Counted from the first letter of the stretch, positions 8,479 to 16,972 are shown. The stretch: 64,000 nt of DNA from Paracrocinitomix sp039939375 (GCA_039939375.1 JBDVJO010000008.1:62001-126000); one strand, 5' to 3'. Numbers and translations: made by a program. Notes: generated from the sequence alone by a model not told the origin.

Positions 8479-10292
8479 ACTTGAACACCAACAATTAATA
8501 CATCATCAATTTGTGGAGTAGTTCCTTTCCAAGATTTGAAGCGCTTGTCAATTATTTTTATTTGCTCATCAGGGTTTAAGCCGCTTGCTTCTTGAAGTAG
8601 TTCTTTGAAGTTTTTGACATTGAACTTCTTGTTTTCTGGTCCTCCAAATTGATCCATAAATCCGTCAGAAAACAAATAAATCATGTCACCTGGTGAAAGC
8701 TTTACTTTAGTTTCTTGAAATTTAAAGTCTTTTAGACGTTTAGGACGCATCATTCCGCCAATTCCAATAATATCTGCCTCCAATTCTTTAAGCTCTCCTT
8801 GTTGCATTAAAAATCCATGATTCATGGCTCCAGAAAAGGTCAGTTCATTGGATTGCGCATCAAAGGAGCAAATAGACATGTCCATCCCATCTTGCGAAAA
8901 GTAATCTTCACTAGATTGATGAAGCGCTTCTCTGATACCTTCGTTCAATTCGTTCAATATTTTACCTGTTGACGTAATTTTCTGCTCATTCACGATTTGA
9001 TTTAAAAGCGTATTTGCAATTAATGACATGAAAGCTCCCGGAACTCCATGACCGGTGCAATCAACTGCTGCGAAAATCTTTTTACCATTTACTTCTGAAA
9101 ACCAATAAAAGTCACCACTTACAATTGCCAAAGGCTTGTGATAGATGAAGGAATTGGGGAAGATGGATTTGATCTTGGCGTCAGACAATAAAATTGAACG
9201 TTGAATGCGCTCGGCATAGTTGATACTGTCAGTTATTTTCTTGTTTTTATCTGCCAAAATTTTATTGGCTTCTTTCTTTTCTTTATTTCTTTTGAATAGG
9301 ATAAACACAAAAGCCCCTAAGGCCAACAAACCAATTATTAATGCTATGTTGAACCAATTTTGCGCGGCTATTTTTTTGTCTTGCTCATCTATGAATGCCT
9401 TGGCAGCTTCTAATTCTTTTTCAGCAGATTTGAGCAATTCTTCACGCGCTTGAATTATTAAAAAATCTTCTGGTGTTACCGCTATTAATTTGTCTTTTTC
9501 TAATTGTTCCCAAGCCGATTGAATCTCTTGTGCTCTTGCGTCAATATCGTCTTTTGTTATGGATGACCAGTTCTCGATTTTGGATAGTGGAGAGTGTTGA
9601 CTCGTTGGTAATTTGGGGATAATTAGCTTTTCTCCTTTATCCATAATTGCTTCAGTTGAAGTAGTATCTTCATTGGTGACAACTTCTGGACTGTCGTGAT
9701 TGTAAGGAGTATTATTATTGCCTGAGTTTGATTCAACAGAGTTTTCTAATAAATTCTTAGCAGCATTATCTTCATCATTCTTAAACATGCGCTCCTTTTT
9801 GCCATAAACCTGACGATTAAATTCAAATTGCTTCTGAGACACATTATACTTGACAAGTCCTAATGTTTTGCCTTGGTCAATCGCTTTGTCAGATTGAAAA
9901 TGATTTAACAATAACTCAATGTTTTTCAATAGCAATCCTCCTTTAGCTATGTCTTTAGGAATATTGGTTAAGTCTATGTCTAACGAACTTTTTCCGTACC
10001 CACTTTTAGAATATTGAATATGATAGCGCTCACCAATTTTTAGACTTAATCCAAAATCACCACTTGAGCTAGACTTGGTAGACGTTATTTTTTTAGCGTT
10101 AACAGTTGCTTCAATTAAAACCTTATCGACAATACCTTTGATTTGAACTTTATCCTTCTTAAAAAGTCCAACAGAAGGGTCGTATTCGTATCCCATTACA
10201 GTTCCTCTAATGATTAAATAATCTGGGGTACGTTGAGCTGAAGAGTTAAAACTCAACAGTAAAATGAACAGGCAAAAAAGTGTATTTCTCAT
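8475..10292 (-). CDS. Membrane-anchored SpoIIE-family serine/threonine phosphatase (SiaA-like)
   Basis: 605 residues with an N-terminal signal peptide (to about residue 19), a periplasmic domain of about 290 residues with a CarboxypepD_reg-like beta part, a predicted coiled coil, one transmembrane helix (about 315-335), a short cytoplasmic coiled coil with DSINYAERIQRSIL, and a C-terminal PP2C/SpoIIE domain. Metal-binding aspartates are visible in SGDFYWFSE, AAVDCTGHGVPGAF, GDMIYLFSDGFMDQ and IDDVLIVGV. The gene is convergent with the SiaB/SiaC-like genes and overlaps siaC by four bases, so it is the likely phosphatase that resets the SiaC phosphoprotein in response to an envelope signal (inference). 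Confidence 0.88.
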   Translation of the reverse strand: MRNTLFCLFILLLSFNSSAQRTPDYLIIRGTVMGYEYDPSVGLFKKDKVQIKGIVDKVLIEATVNAKKITSTKSSSSGDFGLSLKIGERYHIQYSKSGYGKSSLDIDLTNIPKDIAKGGLLLKNIELLLNHFQSDKAIDQGKTLGLVKYNVSQKQFEFNRQVYGKKERMFKNDEDNAAKNLLENSVESNSGNNNTPYNHDSPEVVTNEDTTSTEAIMDKGEKLIIPKLPTSQHSPLSKIENWSSITKDDIDARAQEIQSAWEQLEKDKLIAVTPEDFLIIQAREELLKSAEKELEAAKAFIDEQDKKIAAQNWFNIALIIGLLALGAFVFILFKRNKEKKEANKILADKNKKITDSINYAERIQRSILLSDAKIKSIFPNSFIYHKPLAIVSGDFYWFSEVNGKKIFAAVDCTGHGVPGAFMSLIANTLLNQIVNEQKITSTGKILNELNEGIREALHQSSEDYFSQDGMDMSICSFDAQSNELTFSGAMNHGFLMQQGELKELEADIIGIGGMMRPKRLKDFKFQETKVKLSPGDMIYLFSDGFMDQFGGPENKKFNVKNFKELLQEASGLNPDEQIKIIDKRFKSWKGTTPQIDDVLIVGVQV

Positions 10293-10301
10293 AGAATTAA
10301 T

Positions 10302-10442
10302 CTAAAGATAGGATTGAAATACGAGAACACCAATTATCAGTGCAAAAATAGCTGCACAAAGCACAGCAGCTGCCCCAAGATCTTTGGCGTTTTTTGCCAA
10401 ATGTGATCGTTCAGGAGATATTAAATCAACTATATTTTCAAT
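10302..10442 (-). pseudogene. dgkA: C-terminal remnant of diacylglycerol kinase DgkA
   Basis: In the minus frame ending at the TAG at 10302-10304 the translation reads ENIVDLISPERS, then LAKNAKDLGAAAVL, then a hydrophobic helix ending in QSYL. This is the last catalytic segment and third membrane helix of the prokaryotic DgkA family (compare AIExxVDLxSPE and AKDLGAAAVL). The conserved first two-thirds of the enzyme is absent: the frame hits a stop about 18 codons upstream of ENIVDL, inside the 3' end of the DUF4184 gene, and matching residues stop at about 10442. About 46 of roughly 120 residues remain, so it is not functional here. Confidence 0.8.
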
Positions 10443-11181
10443 AGATAATTTCCTGCTCTTCTTCAATGTGCATCTTTTTCATTATCCAAGGTGCGAGCAT
10501 TAATCCGATCATTCCTCCCGCTATTCCAGTGGCGATTAAATCACTTATATGTCTGCAATCGCGCAAGAAAACGACAAGTAAGCAAATGGTAAAAGCCATA
10601 GACCAAAAAATCACTTTGGTTCTAAACCCTGATCTGAATTGTCTTTTTTCTGGTTCTTTCAATACTACCCAAGTTATGGCCATTAATCCAAGAACTGATC
10701 CCCAAACTTGACCAATGTCATAGATTTTCATTTCATGTCCTAAAAAACCAATACTATAACTTAAGAACTCAATATGATTGGTGAAAAATCGGTTGGGGTG
10801 AGTGAAACTGTCTAAGAACAAGTGAGAGGCAATTCCAATTATAGCGGATAGAATGATCATTTTCCAATGCTGCTGCCACCTGCTTTTCCAGTCATACCCA
10901 ATATAATGGCACCAACGGTTTTTAATGATGCGCGGAGAATAATGAATCAACGCATCTCTGACCAAATAATGAAAACCAAAACATAATAGTAAGGCTAAAG
11001 GTAAGTCATAATAGAGCATACCGTTGATGGTGTGTCCATGAATTTGCTTCATCTGAAAGTTGATGAAGTATTCAAAATCCGGAGCCATGGCTCCGGCAAA
11101 CAATGCCGTTGCTGAAACTTTGTTTTTATGGAGCTTTAATAGTGGTAAAATAATGGCAGGATGCGAAAATGTAAATGGCAT
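10438..11181 (-). CDS. DUF4184 family membrane protein
   Basis: 247 residues starting MPFTFSHPAIILPL, the signature of DUF4184, a family of polytopic proteins related to the YdjM/LexA-regulated metal-dependent hydrolase group. Conserved His and Asp residues (SHP near the start, APDFEYF, ASHLFLDSFTH) could bind a metal; about six hydrophobic segments follow. Function is not known. The 3' end overlaps the start of the dgkA remnant by five bases, suggesting the gene was joined to dgkA by a deletion or insertion. It lies nine bases after the COQ4-like gene and is the last gene of a three-gene minus-strand operon. Confidence 0.8.
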   Translation of the reverse strand: MPFTFSHPAIILPLLKLHKNKVSATALFAGAMAPDFEYFINFQMKQIHGHTINGMLYYDLPLALLLCFGFHYLVRDALIHYSPRIIKNRWCHYIGYDWKSRWQQHWKMIILSAIIGIASHLFLDSFTHPNRFFTNHIEFLSYSIGFLGHEMKIYDIGQVWGSVLGLMAITWVVLKEPEKRQFRSGFRTKVIFWSMAFTICLLVVFLRDCRHISDLIATGIAGGMIGLMLAPWIMKKMHIEEEQEIIY

Positions 11182-11190
11182 AATGTGTAT

Positions 11191-11697
11191 TTAAAAAGTG
11201 ATGGGATCTAATATTTTTGATTTGCTGAAGTTTTGAGTCTTTTTAAGGCTGTTGCGCAATTGTACAGTGTTCATTTTTAGCGCTTCAAAGAAGTCGATTT
11301 TATGAACGGGATGTAACGTTTTTCCTCTTCTATAACAGTATGAAAAGTATTTGTAATGCTCCAGTTGTAAGATGTATCCGAGCATGATGGTAGCATACAT
11401 GTACGCGCTTTTTTTACCGTTTCCTAATAGCAAAAACTGCATACCAATCTCTTCCTTCACAGTGGTTTTCATCTCCAATAAAACATGCATCACATCATGT
11501 GATTCTAGCTTGTCTAACAATTCAAAATTGTTCTTGATTAGAAATTGCGAAGTCGCATAACCTAAGGTTTCTTTTGGATACCTTGCTAAATCAGCCGAAC
11601 TTAAGTTCCAGGCTTTTTTTCCTTGCTTGAACAGAAAACGATAGGGACGTTCGCTTTTTTCAAATAGCCAAGCACATATTTTTTCTCTAATGTTCAT
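11191..11697 (-). CDS. COQ4-like protein
   Basis: 168 residues, soluble. The central segment KLESHDVMHVLLEM followed by about 40 residues of helices resembles the COQ4 family, whose HDxxH motif binds a metal in ubiquinone synthesis; the upstream YPKETLGYATSQFLIKN also fits the COQ4 pattern. Here the motif is HDVMH. Bacteroidota make menaquinone, not ubiquinone, so the canonical role is unlikely. The start overlaps the end of the DUF4173 membrane-protein gene by 11 bases. The family call rests on motif memory and is moderate. Confidence 0.55.
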   Translation of the reverse strand: MNIREKICAWLFEKSERPYRFLFKQGKKAWNLSSADLARYPKETLGYATSQFLIKNNFELLDKLESHDVMHVLLEMKTTVKEEIGMQFLLLGNGKKSAYMYATIMLGYILQLEHYKYFSYCYRRGKTLHPVHKIDFFEALKMNTVQLRNSLKKTQNFSKSKILDPITF

Positions 11698-13189
11698 CTT
11701 GCATGTTTTTAGTTAATGCTTCCAGCTCTTGCTTCAACAGCATATCGTGCAAATTGAAAGAGCGCCATGTGCTTGTCTCGAGCTGAAAATTTAAATCTGC
11801 CAGTTCTTCATGAGCATTCAAGGTGATTTGATCCAGGTATCTTTCCGGAATTTGATTTCCGTTCACTGTATAATTGTACATGCCATGATAAGCATCCGGT
11901 CCTAGGTTGATTAAATAGTTGTAATCAATCTTGCTTGGAGATACATAAGTGAGGTTGTAGTCTACAATTAATTTGTTCCAATTAAAGGTTAGAAAAATGG
12001 ACAAGATAAAAGCGAAAGAGATAGATCCTTTACGCAGTAAGAACCAGGTGCTTTTGCGTTTTAAAACCTTGTAAATGGCCAAGAAAAGTCCAACCAATGC
12101 GAGAAGCAGGTATATGTATACACCAATTCGCTTGTAGGTTAAACCATAATTGTAGATGTAGTCAAAGTTTTTTAACGAAGTGGTGCAAATCATAAAGCTG
12201 TTTTGCATCAACCAGAAAATGGCCAGCGCTTTGACCCATATCGATCCTTGAAAATTGAGTTGTCCTCTAAAAAGGTAAGATATTACTAGCATGACCATGA
12301 TTAATGACGTGATCAGTGAATTGATACCGCCATGTACTGTTTGAGAAATGCTCTGATTTGCTAATAAATCGTCTGCAACGAAAAGATGATAAAAATCTAT
12401 TGAATTATAAAGTAGTAAAAACAAGTTCAGAATGGCGAGTAGGGTAAGGGCGATTTTATGTTCATTGGCTATTCCAAAAAAGGCTTCAATTCGATCTTTG
12501 TAACTTGTTTTTACTTCAGTGTTCGTACGTTCTTCTAAAACTTCAAATTCTTTTTGAGGAATAAAGAAGAAAAGTCCGTGTGCTAAGAAAAGTACAAGAA
12601 CATACGCGGTAATGAATCCCCAAGAAATCCAGTCAAGATTTATGAATTGCGTGAGTTCGTAAAATGTTTCATCAGCGGCCTGGTATAGTTTTAGAAAGAT
12701 GAGAATAACAATGAGCGGAAGTGTTACAATTAAAAAGTTCCTGAACCACTTGGACGAGTTGCCGTTTCGGTTGTCTAGTCTATTAATACTGATTTCAACT
12801 GCATTAACCCATCCTGCGAATACAGCAACAAACCCATGTAGAATTCCAGTGAAAAATGCTGGGTATTTCGTGTTGGATTGACTGTTAAAGTAAAAGGTTG
12901 ATCCAATGAAAGCCAAAATGGATACAGTATGAGGATTGGTAAAAACCCCGTATGAACAAATGATCCACAAGGCGGCGGATAGCCACCAGTTTTTATTGTT
13001 CCTGACTTCTTTCTTCAAAACGAAAATAAGTGGAATACTAATTAAGCAGGTGATAAGGGCGTTTAAGCCAATGTATTCTCCATAAAAAAGATTGGTTAAA
13101 ATCAGACACCAAATAACGTAGCTGTAGTGTTCTGCTTTAGAGACTGACCTTGTGTAAGGCGCTTCGAGTTGTACTGTTTCTTGATTCAT
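11687..13189 (-). CDS. DUF4173/DUF4153 family polytopic membrane protein
   Basis: 500 residues with about 12 hydrophobic segments and a 110-residue soluble C-terminal tail. The segment YGLTYKRIGVYIYLLLALVG is characteristic of DUF4173/DUF4153 proteins, whose function is unknown. It is first in an operon with the COQ4-like and DUF4184 genes. A palindromic site (13209-13223) lies 19 bases upstream of its start and recurs in front of the regulator operon at 14194, so the two units are probably co-regulated. Confidence 0.8.
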   Translation of the reverse strand: MNQETVQLEAPYTRSVSKAEHYSYVIWCLILTNLFYGEYIGLNALITCLISIPLIFVLKKEVRNNKNWWLSAALWIICSYGVFTNPHTVSILAFIGSTFYFNSQSNTKYPAFFTGILHGFVAVFAGWVNAVEISINRLDNRNGNSSKWFRNFLIVTLPLIVILIFLKLYQAADETFYELTQFINLDWISWGFITAYVLVLFLAHGLFFFIPQKEFEVLEERTNTEVKTSYKDRIEAFFGIANEHKIALTLLAILNLFLLLYNSIDFYHLFVADDLLANQSISQTVHGGINSLITSLIMVMLVISYLFRGQLNFQGSIWVKALAIFWLMQNSFMICTTSLKNFDYIYNYGLTYKRIGVYIYLLLALVGLFLAIYKVLKRKSTWFLLRKGSISFAFILSIFLTFNWNKLIVDYNLTYVSPSKIDYNYLINLGPDAYHGMYNYTVNGNQIPERYLDQITLNAHEELADLNFQLETSTWRSFNLHDMLLKQELEALTKNMQDEH

Positions 13190-13201
13190 AATTATTTATT
13201 T

Positions 13202-13225
13202 AAAAGTGCTTTGAGTTTCAAAGTT
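13202..13225. promoter_or_regulatory. Palindromic operator-like site, copy 1
   Basis: CTTTGAGTTTCAAAG (13209-13223) is a perfect inverted repeat, six-base arms around a three-base centre. It sits inside a 24-base sequence that is repeated exactly at 14196-14219. This copy lies between the stop of the winged-helix regulator gene and the start of the DUF4173 gene. Confidence 0.6.
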
Positions 13226-13242
13226 GTTATTCAAAAAAAATA

Positions 13243-13533
13243 TCAAATGCCTCCAATCAACTTTTCTAGCGCGTTGATATGCTTTTGAAATTCCATTTTT
13301 CCGAGTTTGGTGACTTGGTATGAGGTGTTCGTTTTTTTACCTACAAACCGCTTTCTTATTTCTATATATTCTAATTTTTCTAATCCGGTAATGTGAGAAG
13401 CCAGATTTCCATCAGTTAGATCTAACTTCTCTTTGATTTCTTTATAATCCACCCAGTCATTGACCATTAATATGGACATGATTCCAAGCCGAACACGGCT
13501 TTCAAAGGCTTTATTAAGTTTGTCTATTTTCAA
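13243..13533 (-). CDS. Winged-helix transcriptional regulator (MarR/ArsR-like, HTH_27 type)
   Basis: 96 residues from a TTG start; the frame is closed by TAG four codons upstream and holds no ATG. The layout (KAFESRVRLGIMSILM, then DYKEIKEKLDLTDGNLASHITGLEKLEYI, then a beta wing with KKTNTSYQVTKLG) matches the small stand-alone winged-helix regulators of Bacteroidota usually paired with a membrane protein. It follows such a gene after 10 bases. Two identical palindromes flank the unit, one before its own operon and one before the DUF4173 operon, and are the obvious candidate operators. The ligand is unknown. Confidence 0.85.
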   Translation of the reverse strand: MKIDKLNKAFESRVRLGIMSILMVNDWVDYKEIKEKLDLTDGNLASHITGLEKLEYIEIRKRFVGKKTNTSYQVTKLGKMEFQKHINALEKLIGGI

Positions 13534-13543
13534 ATTAATCTAA

Positions 13544-14194
13544 TCAGCTAGTCACGTTTCTATCATATTTCCACCACATCAATCCGCCATAAAGAATATG
13601 TAACACACCAAAACCTAAGGCCCAGCAAATGAACTGAATATTTGCCGAAAAGAAAAAGACAGCCACGGTTCCGAGTGCCATTTGGCACAAAGCTAAATAT
13701 TTCAATTCCACTTGCACATATTTAGACGCATTAAGTAATGACATTCCGTAAAATATTAAGGTAACGGGAGCTATCATGACATAGGCTTCGTTGTAAATTA
13801 ATCCCAGTGTAAAAATTCCACCAAAAAATAGGGGAGTCATCAAGCTTCTAACCAGTCTAAACGACACGGCAGAAACTAGTTTTAGGTTCTGTTTTTTCGC
13901 TTTTAAATAAGTAAACAACACCCCAAATCCTAGTGCCAATACCAATACAGCAGCAGCAATAATGAAAAGCTTCATTTTGAGCGTATCTGCCGCCTCACTA
14001 AAGCGTCCTGAAAAGTAATAATGCTCTTGAAGTTTAATGAAGTTTCTCAGTAAAATATAACCTGCTGCTGAGCCACCTAAAGCTGTTAACCCGGCAAAAA
14101 CACCAGATAAACCTGAGAGTGAAATGAACTTGCTTGAGCCTTCCATCAGCCTTCTGATTTCTTGCAAATCTTGTATCGGATCAATTTTATTCAT
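13544..14194 (-). CDS. Membrane protein co-transcribed with winged-helix regulator
   Basis: I place the start at the ATG at 14194 (MNKIDPIQDLQEIRRLMEGS); an upstream extension to 14242 would run through the palindrome and is unlikely. The 216-residue product has about six hydrophobic segments. The N-terminal DPIQxLxEIRxLMExSxxFISLSGLSGVFAG pattern recurs in Bacteroidota proteins encoded just upstream of HTH_27 regulators. It may be a sensor or a regulated membrane protein; function unknown. The operator-like palindrome is eight bases upstream of the start codon, where binding would block transcription or translation initiation. Confidence 0.75.
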   Translation of the reverse strand: MNKIDPIQDLQEIRRLMEGSSKFISLSGLSGVFAGLTALGGSAAGYILLRNFIKLQEHYYFSGRFSEAADTLKMKLFIIAAAVLVLALGFGVLFTYLKAKKQNLKLVSAVSFRLVRSLMTPLFFGGIFTLGLIYNEAYVMIAPVTLIFYGMSLLNASKYVQVELKYLALCQMALGTVAVFFFSANIQFICWALGFGVLHILYGGLMWWKYDRNVTS

Positions 14195-14195
14195 A

Positions 14196-14219
14196 AAAAG
14201 TGCTTTGAGTTTCAAAGTT
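14196..14219. promoter_or_regulatory. Palindromic operator-like site, copy 2
   Basis: Exact second copy of the 24-base sequence at 13202-13225, with the CTTTGAGTTTCAAAG palindrome at 14203-14217. It lies immediately upstream of the start of the membrane protein gene that precedes the winged-helix regulator. Confidence 0.6.
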
Positions 14220-14363
14220 ATTCTATTTTTTGAATTGGGCAAATAAAAAAACTGCTTTTAACATTTTTTAAATACCTTTTAATCTGTGGATGTATCGCTT
14301 GAGTCAATTCTAAGTCCCCATCTTTAATAGTTGTGATAAAAAGCTTATCTTCAATTAAAATCA

Positions 14364-15068
14364 ATGTTTATGCGGCTTTTTTTTATCTCACTTTTTCTCG
14401 CTTTACCATTTTTTGGATTGACCCAGTTGGGCAAGGAATATAAAGACAAGCGAGAGATGTCTGCTCAACAGATAGTTGATATGAAGAAGGGAGCTTTGTT
14501 TGTGCGCATCCGAAATAGGAGTCGGCAAGTGGAATCGTTGAAAAAATATGGTCATCACAAAGAAGCTCAAGAAGTGGCCGATAAGAGAGCCGCGTTGAAT
14601 AAGAAAATTATAACGGCTTTTACAAGAAATTTTAAGTTTTGTCCAGTCTATTTTTTCTATAGTGGAGATTCTAAATTTGTTAGACTACAGCAATATGATA
14701 GTGTCAAGTTTGTAGACTCTACTTTGCAACATGTCCCAAGTATTAGACCAAATCATGAATGTTATTTCACAGCTGAATTGGGAAAGGTGCTACCCGATAC
14801 CGCTCGCTATTTTGGAGGCTATTATTTAGCTGAAACTGAAAATGGTTTGGAAAAAACACCACGCTATTATAAGGCTGCAGATTCAGGATTTAAAGCAATT
14901 GTTTTAAAGAGTAATGAATTTGTGCAGCTCACACATCCACTGCCTTATTATGTTCGAACCTTTAGGGCGAATCCTAATTTGAAGAAAATGCTGTGGTATG
15001 TGAAAAAGTTGGACTTAGCTTTGCATGATTATTATGATAAAGTAAAAGCGAGTCAGCTAGAACGTTAA
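14364..15068 (+). CDS. Secreted hypothetical protein
   Basis: 234 residues (232 if the second ATG at 14370 is used). A Sec signal peptide covers about the first 20 residues (LALPFFGLTQ). The mature part opens with a charged helix (KEYKDKREMSAQQIVDMKKG) followed by a mixed domain with many Tyr/Phe residues; there are only two Cys. I do not recognise a family. It is divergent from the regulator operon and is followed after nine bases by a GNAT gene. Confidence 0.65.
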   Translation: MFMRLFFISLFLALPFFGLTQLGKEYKDKREMSAQQIVDMKKGALFVRIRNRSRQVESLKKYGHHKEAQEVADKRAALNKKIITAFTRNFKFCPVYFFYSGDSKFVRLQQYDSVKFVDSTLQHVPSIRPNHECYFTAELGKVLPDTARYFGGYYLAETENGLEKTPRYYKAADSGFKAIVLKSNEFVQLTHPLPYYVRTFRANPNLKKMLWYVKKLDLALHDYYDKVKASQLER

Positions 15069-15077
15069 TTTTACGGG

Positions 15078-15593
15078 ATGGAATTTAAAACCTTTGAAAC
15101 AGAGCGGTTGATTCTTAGGCCCACGCAAATTGAAGATGCTGATTTCATTTTTGAATTAATGACCATGCCTAAATGGATTCGTTTTATTGGAGACAGAGGC
15201 ATTAAGAACACAAAAGACGCAGAGCAATATATAGAAGAGCGCATGCTTCCGCAATTACATAAGTTGGGATTTGGGAACTACACGGTGATTAGAAAATCTG
15301 ATCATGAAAAGCTAGGCACCAGCGGTCTATATGATAGAGAGGGTTTGGAAGGATTAGATATAGGTTTCGCTTTTTTAGAGCGATTTGAAGGTCAGGGGTA
15401 CGCTTATGAAAGTTCAAAAGTCTTGGTGGATTATACGTTCAATTCGCTTAATTACAAGTTGATTAAGGGAATTACGGATAAGGAAAATAAGTCATCACAG
15501 CGATTACTTGAAAAACTTGGATTGAATTTTCATAAATTCGTGGTGCTTCCGGATGAAACGGAAGAGGTAATGTTGTTTCAAAAAGAAATTTAA
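15078..15593 (+). CDS. GNAT family N-acetyltransferase (RimJ/RimL type)
   Basis: 171 residues, full length. The opening FETERLILRPTQIEDADFIFELM is typical of RimJ/RimL-like acetyltransferases; the acetyl-CoA loop region is around residues 95-115 (ERFEGQGYAYESSK, equivalent to the R/QxxGxG/A motif) and NxxSQRLLEKLGL (about 141-151) is the C-terminal signature. It transfers acetyl from acetyl-CoA to an amine; substrate unknown. A lipoprotein gene starts two bases after its stop. Confidence 0.88.
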   Translation: MEFKTFETERLILRPTQIEDADFIFELMTMPKWIRFIGDRGIKNTKDAEQYIEERMLPQLHKLGFGNYTVIRKSDHEKLGTSGLYDREGLEGLDIGFAFLERFEGQGYAYESSKVLVDYTFNSLNYKLIKGITDKENKSSQRLLEKLGLNFHKFVVLPDETEEVMLFQKEI

Positions 15594-15594
15594 G

Positions 15595-16362
15595 GTGAAA
15601 AAATTAAGTTGGATTGTATTATTGGTATTGGGTGGATTACTTGTGTCTTGTTCAGAGGCTGAAGAAGAAGCAGGAACCACTGAAAGAGGTAATAATGAAG
15701 AAGTCAATACGGTAGAAGATTCCTTGCAAACTGAAGAATTGAATTTACCTGCTTTGGTTCAAGATAATGAGTTCATTACTAACAATGCTGCCAATATCAT
15801 GGGAGATGTTACCGGAGATTTAGATAAAGATGGCATTGCAGAACGTGTAATTGTTTTTGAAACAGATCGTGCAGGAGAAGATGGATTTGAAAGAGACTTG
15901 ATTGTATATAAAGCTGAAAATGACGTTTGGACAGAATGGAAAAAATCTTCAATGGCAATTTTAGGTTCAGAAGGTGGGGGAATGATGGGAGATCCTTTTC
16001 AGGCGGTATCTATTGAAAATGGGTTAATTATAACCGAACATTTTGGTGGAAGTAGTTGGAAATGGAACGAATTAGACAAGTATCGTTTTCAAGACGGCGA
16101 GTTTTATTTAATTGGGCATACCTCTACTTACGGAAAGCCCTGTGAATATTGGTCAGATGTTGATTATAATCTATCTACAGGTGATATTACTTATGATTTT
16201 GAGATAGATGATTGTGAAGAAGAGGGGTACGAGAATATGAATGGTCCAAACAAGTCTGAAAAATTCAATCATAAATTAGAGAAGCTGCCAAGTATGGAAA
16301 ATAGAAACCATGGAGCGATTGAATTTAAAACTCCAAAACATGCGGCTACAATTTATATCTAA
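15595..16362 (+). CDS. Lipoprotein of unknown function
   Basis: 255 residues from a GTG two bases after the GNAT stop. A lipoprotein signal peptide ends in the lipobox LLVSC at about residue 19. The mature part has an acidic, low-complexity linker (EAEEEAGTTERGNNEE) and then a domain with DVTGDLDKDGIAERVIVFE, a pattern like FG-GAP or EF-hand-like calcium repeats in secreted proteins. No known function. It is probably lipidated and placed in the outer membrane. Confidence 0.7.
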   Translation: MKKLSWIVLLVLGGLLVSCSEAEEEAGTTERGNNEEVNTVEDSLQTEELNLPALVQDNEFITNNAANIMGDVTGDLDKDGIAERVIVFETDRAGEDGFERDLIVYKAENDVWTEWKKSSMAILGSEGGGMMGDPFQAVSIENGLIITEHFGGSSWKWNELDKYRFQDGEFYLIGHTSTYGKPCEYWSDVDYNLSTGDITYDFEIDDCEEEGYENMNGPNKSEKFNHKLEKLPSMENRNHGAIEFKTPKHAATIYI

Positions 16363-16364
16363 AA

Positions 16365-16583
16365 TTGGGCGAGTTCATCCTTGAAATATTAGTTGATGTT
16401 GTAGGCCATTTCGTATTGCTAATCCTATTTGTATTGCCTGGTGCTAGTATTCGGTGGATCTTTAATCAGCTACTTTCAAAAAAGAAAAATCCTTTTAATT
16501 ATTATGTTAAAGCAGATCGTATCGCCAGTGGAATTTTAGGTGGATTGATTTGGTTAGTTTCCATCATCCTTTTTCTAATTTAG
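16365..16583 (+). CDS. Small membrane protein
   Basis: 72 residues from a TTG start two bases after the upstream stop; no in-frame ATG is better. Two hydrophobic helices (about 8-30 and 54-72) flank a basic loop (LLSKKKNPFNYYVKADR). No family recognised. The tight spacing suggests co-transcription with the lipoprotein gene. The start codon is the weak point of the call. Confidence 0.5.
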   Translation: MGEFILEILVDVVGHFVLLILFVLPGASIRWIFNQLLSKKKNPFNYYVKADRIASGILGGLIWLVSIILFLI

Positions 16584-16607
16584 CTGTGCAACTTACCGAA
16601 CAATTCA

Positions 16608-16946
16608 ATGAACTACGACAATAAAAAATTCAGAGCGCTTTCAAATAGTGAAAACGGTGAAATAGAAGAGGGCTTGATCTTTCATTACAGACAAAAAGGT
16701 AATGTGTTAAGCTGCGCTTATGCCGGTGATAAAATTTCAAGCGGTCATTTACTTGGTATCGTTCACGAAGATGGTTCAATTGAGATGCGTTATCATCAAG
16801 TTAATTCAAAAGGAGAGTTAATGACAGGAACGTGTAAGTCTGTTCCTGAAGTGCAAGAAGATGGTAAGATCAGATTGTATGAAACATGGAAATGGACCTC
16901 AGGAGACTTAACTTCGGGTCAGTCAATTTTAGAAGAAATTGATTGA
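16608..16946 (+). CDS. Conserved beta-rich protein (often mislabelled N-acetylglutamate synthase)
   Basis: 112 residues, soluble, no signal peptide. The sequence (NKKFRALSNSENGEI, FHYRQKGNVLSCAYAG, SGHLLGIVHEDGSIEMRYHQVN) matches a family I recall as annotated n-acetylglutamate synthase in many Bacteroidota genomes. It has no GNAT fold or amino-acid-kinase motifs, so that label is doubtful. The repeated short strands suggest an all-beta fold. Function unknown. Confidence 0.7.
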   Translation: MNYDNKKFRALSNSENGEIEEGLIFHYRQKGNVLSCAYAGDKISSGHLLGIVHEDGSIEMRYHQVNSKGELMTGTCKSVPEVQEDGKIRLYETWKWTSGDLTSGQSILEEID

Positions 16947-16972
16947 AAATTTAGAAAGGATTTCATATCCCT

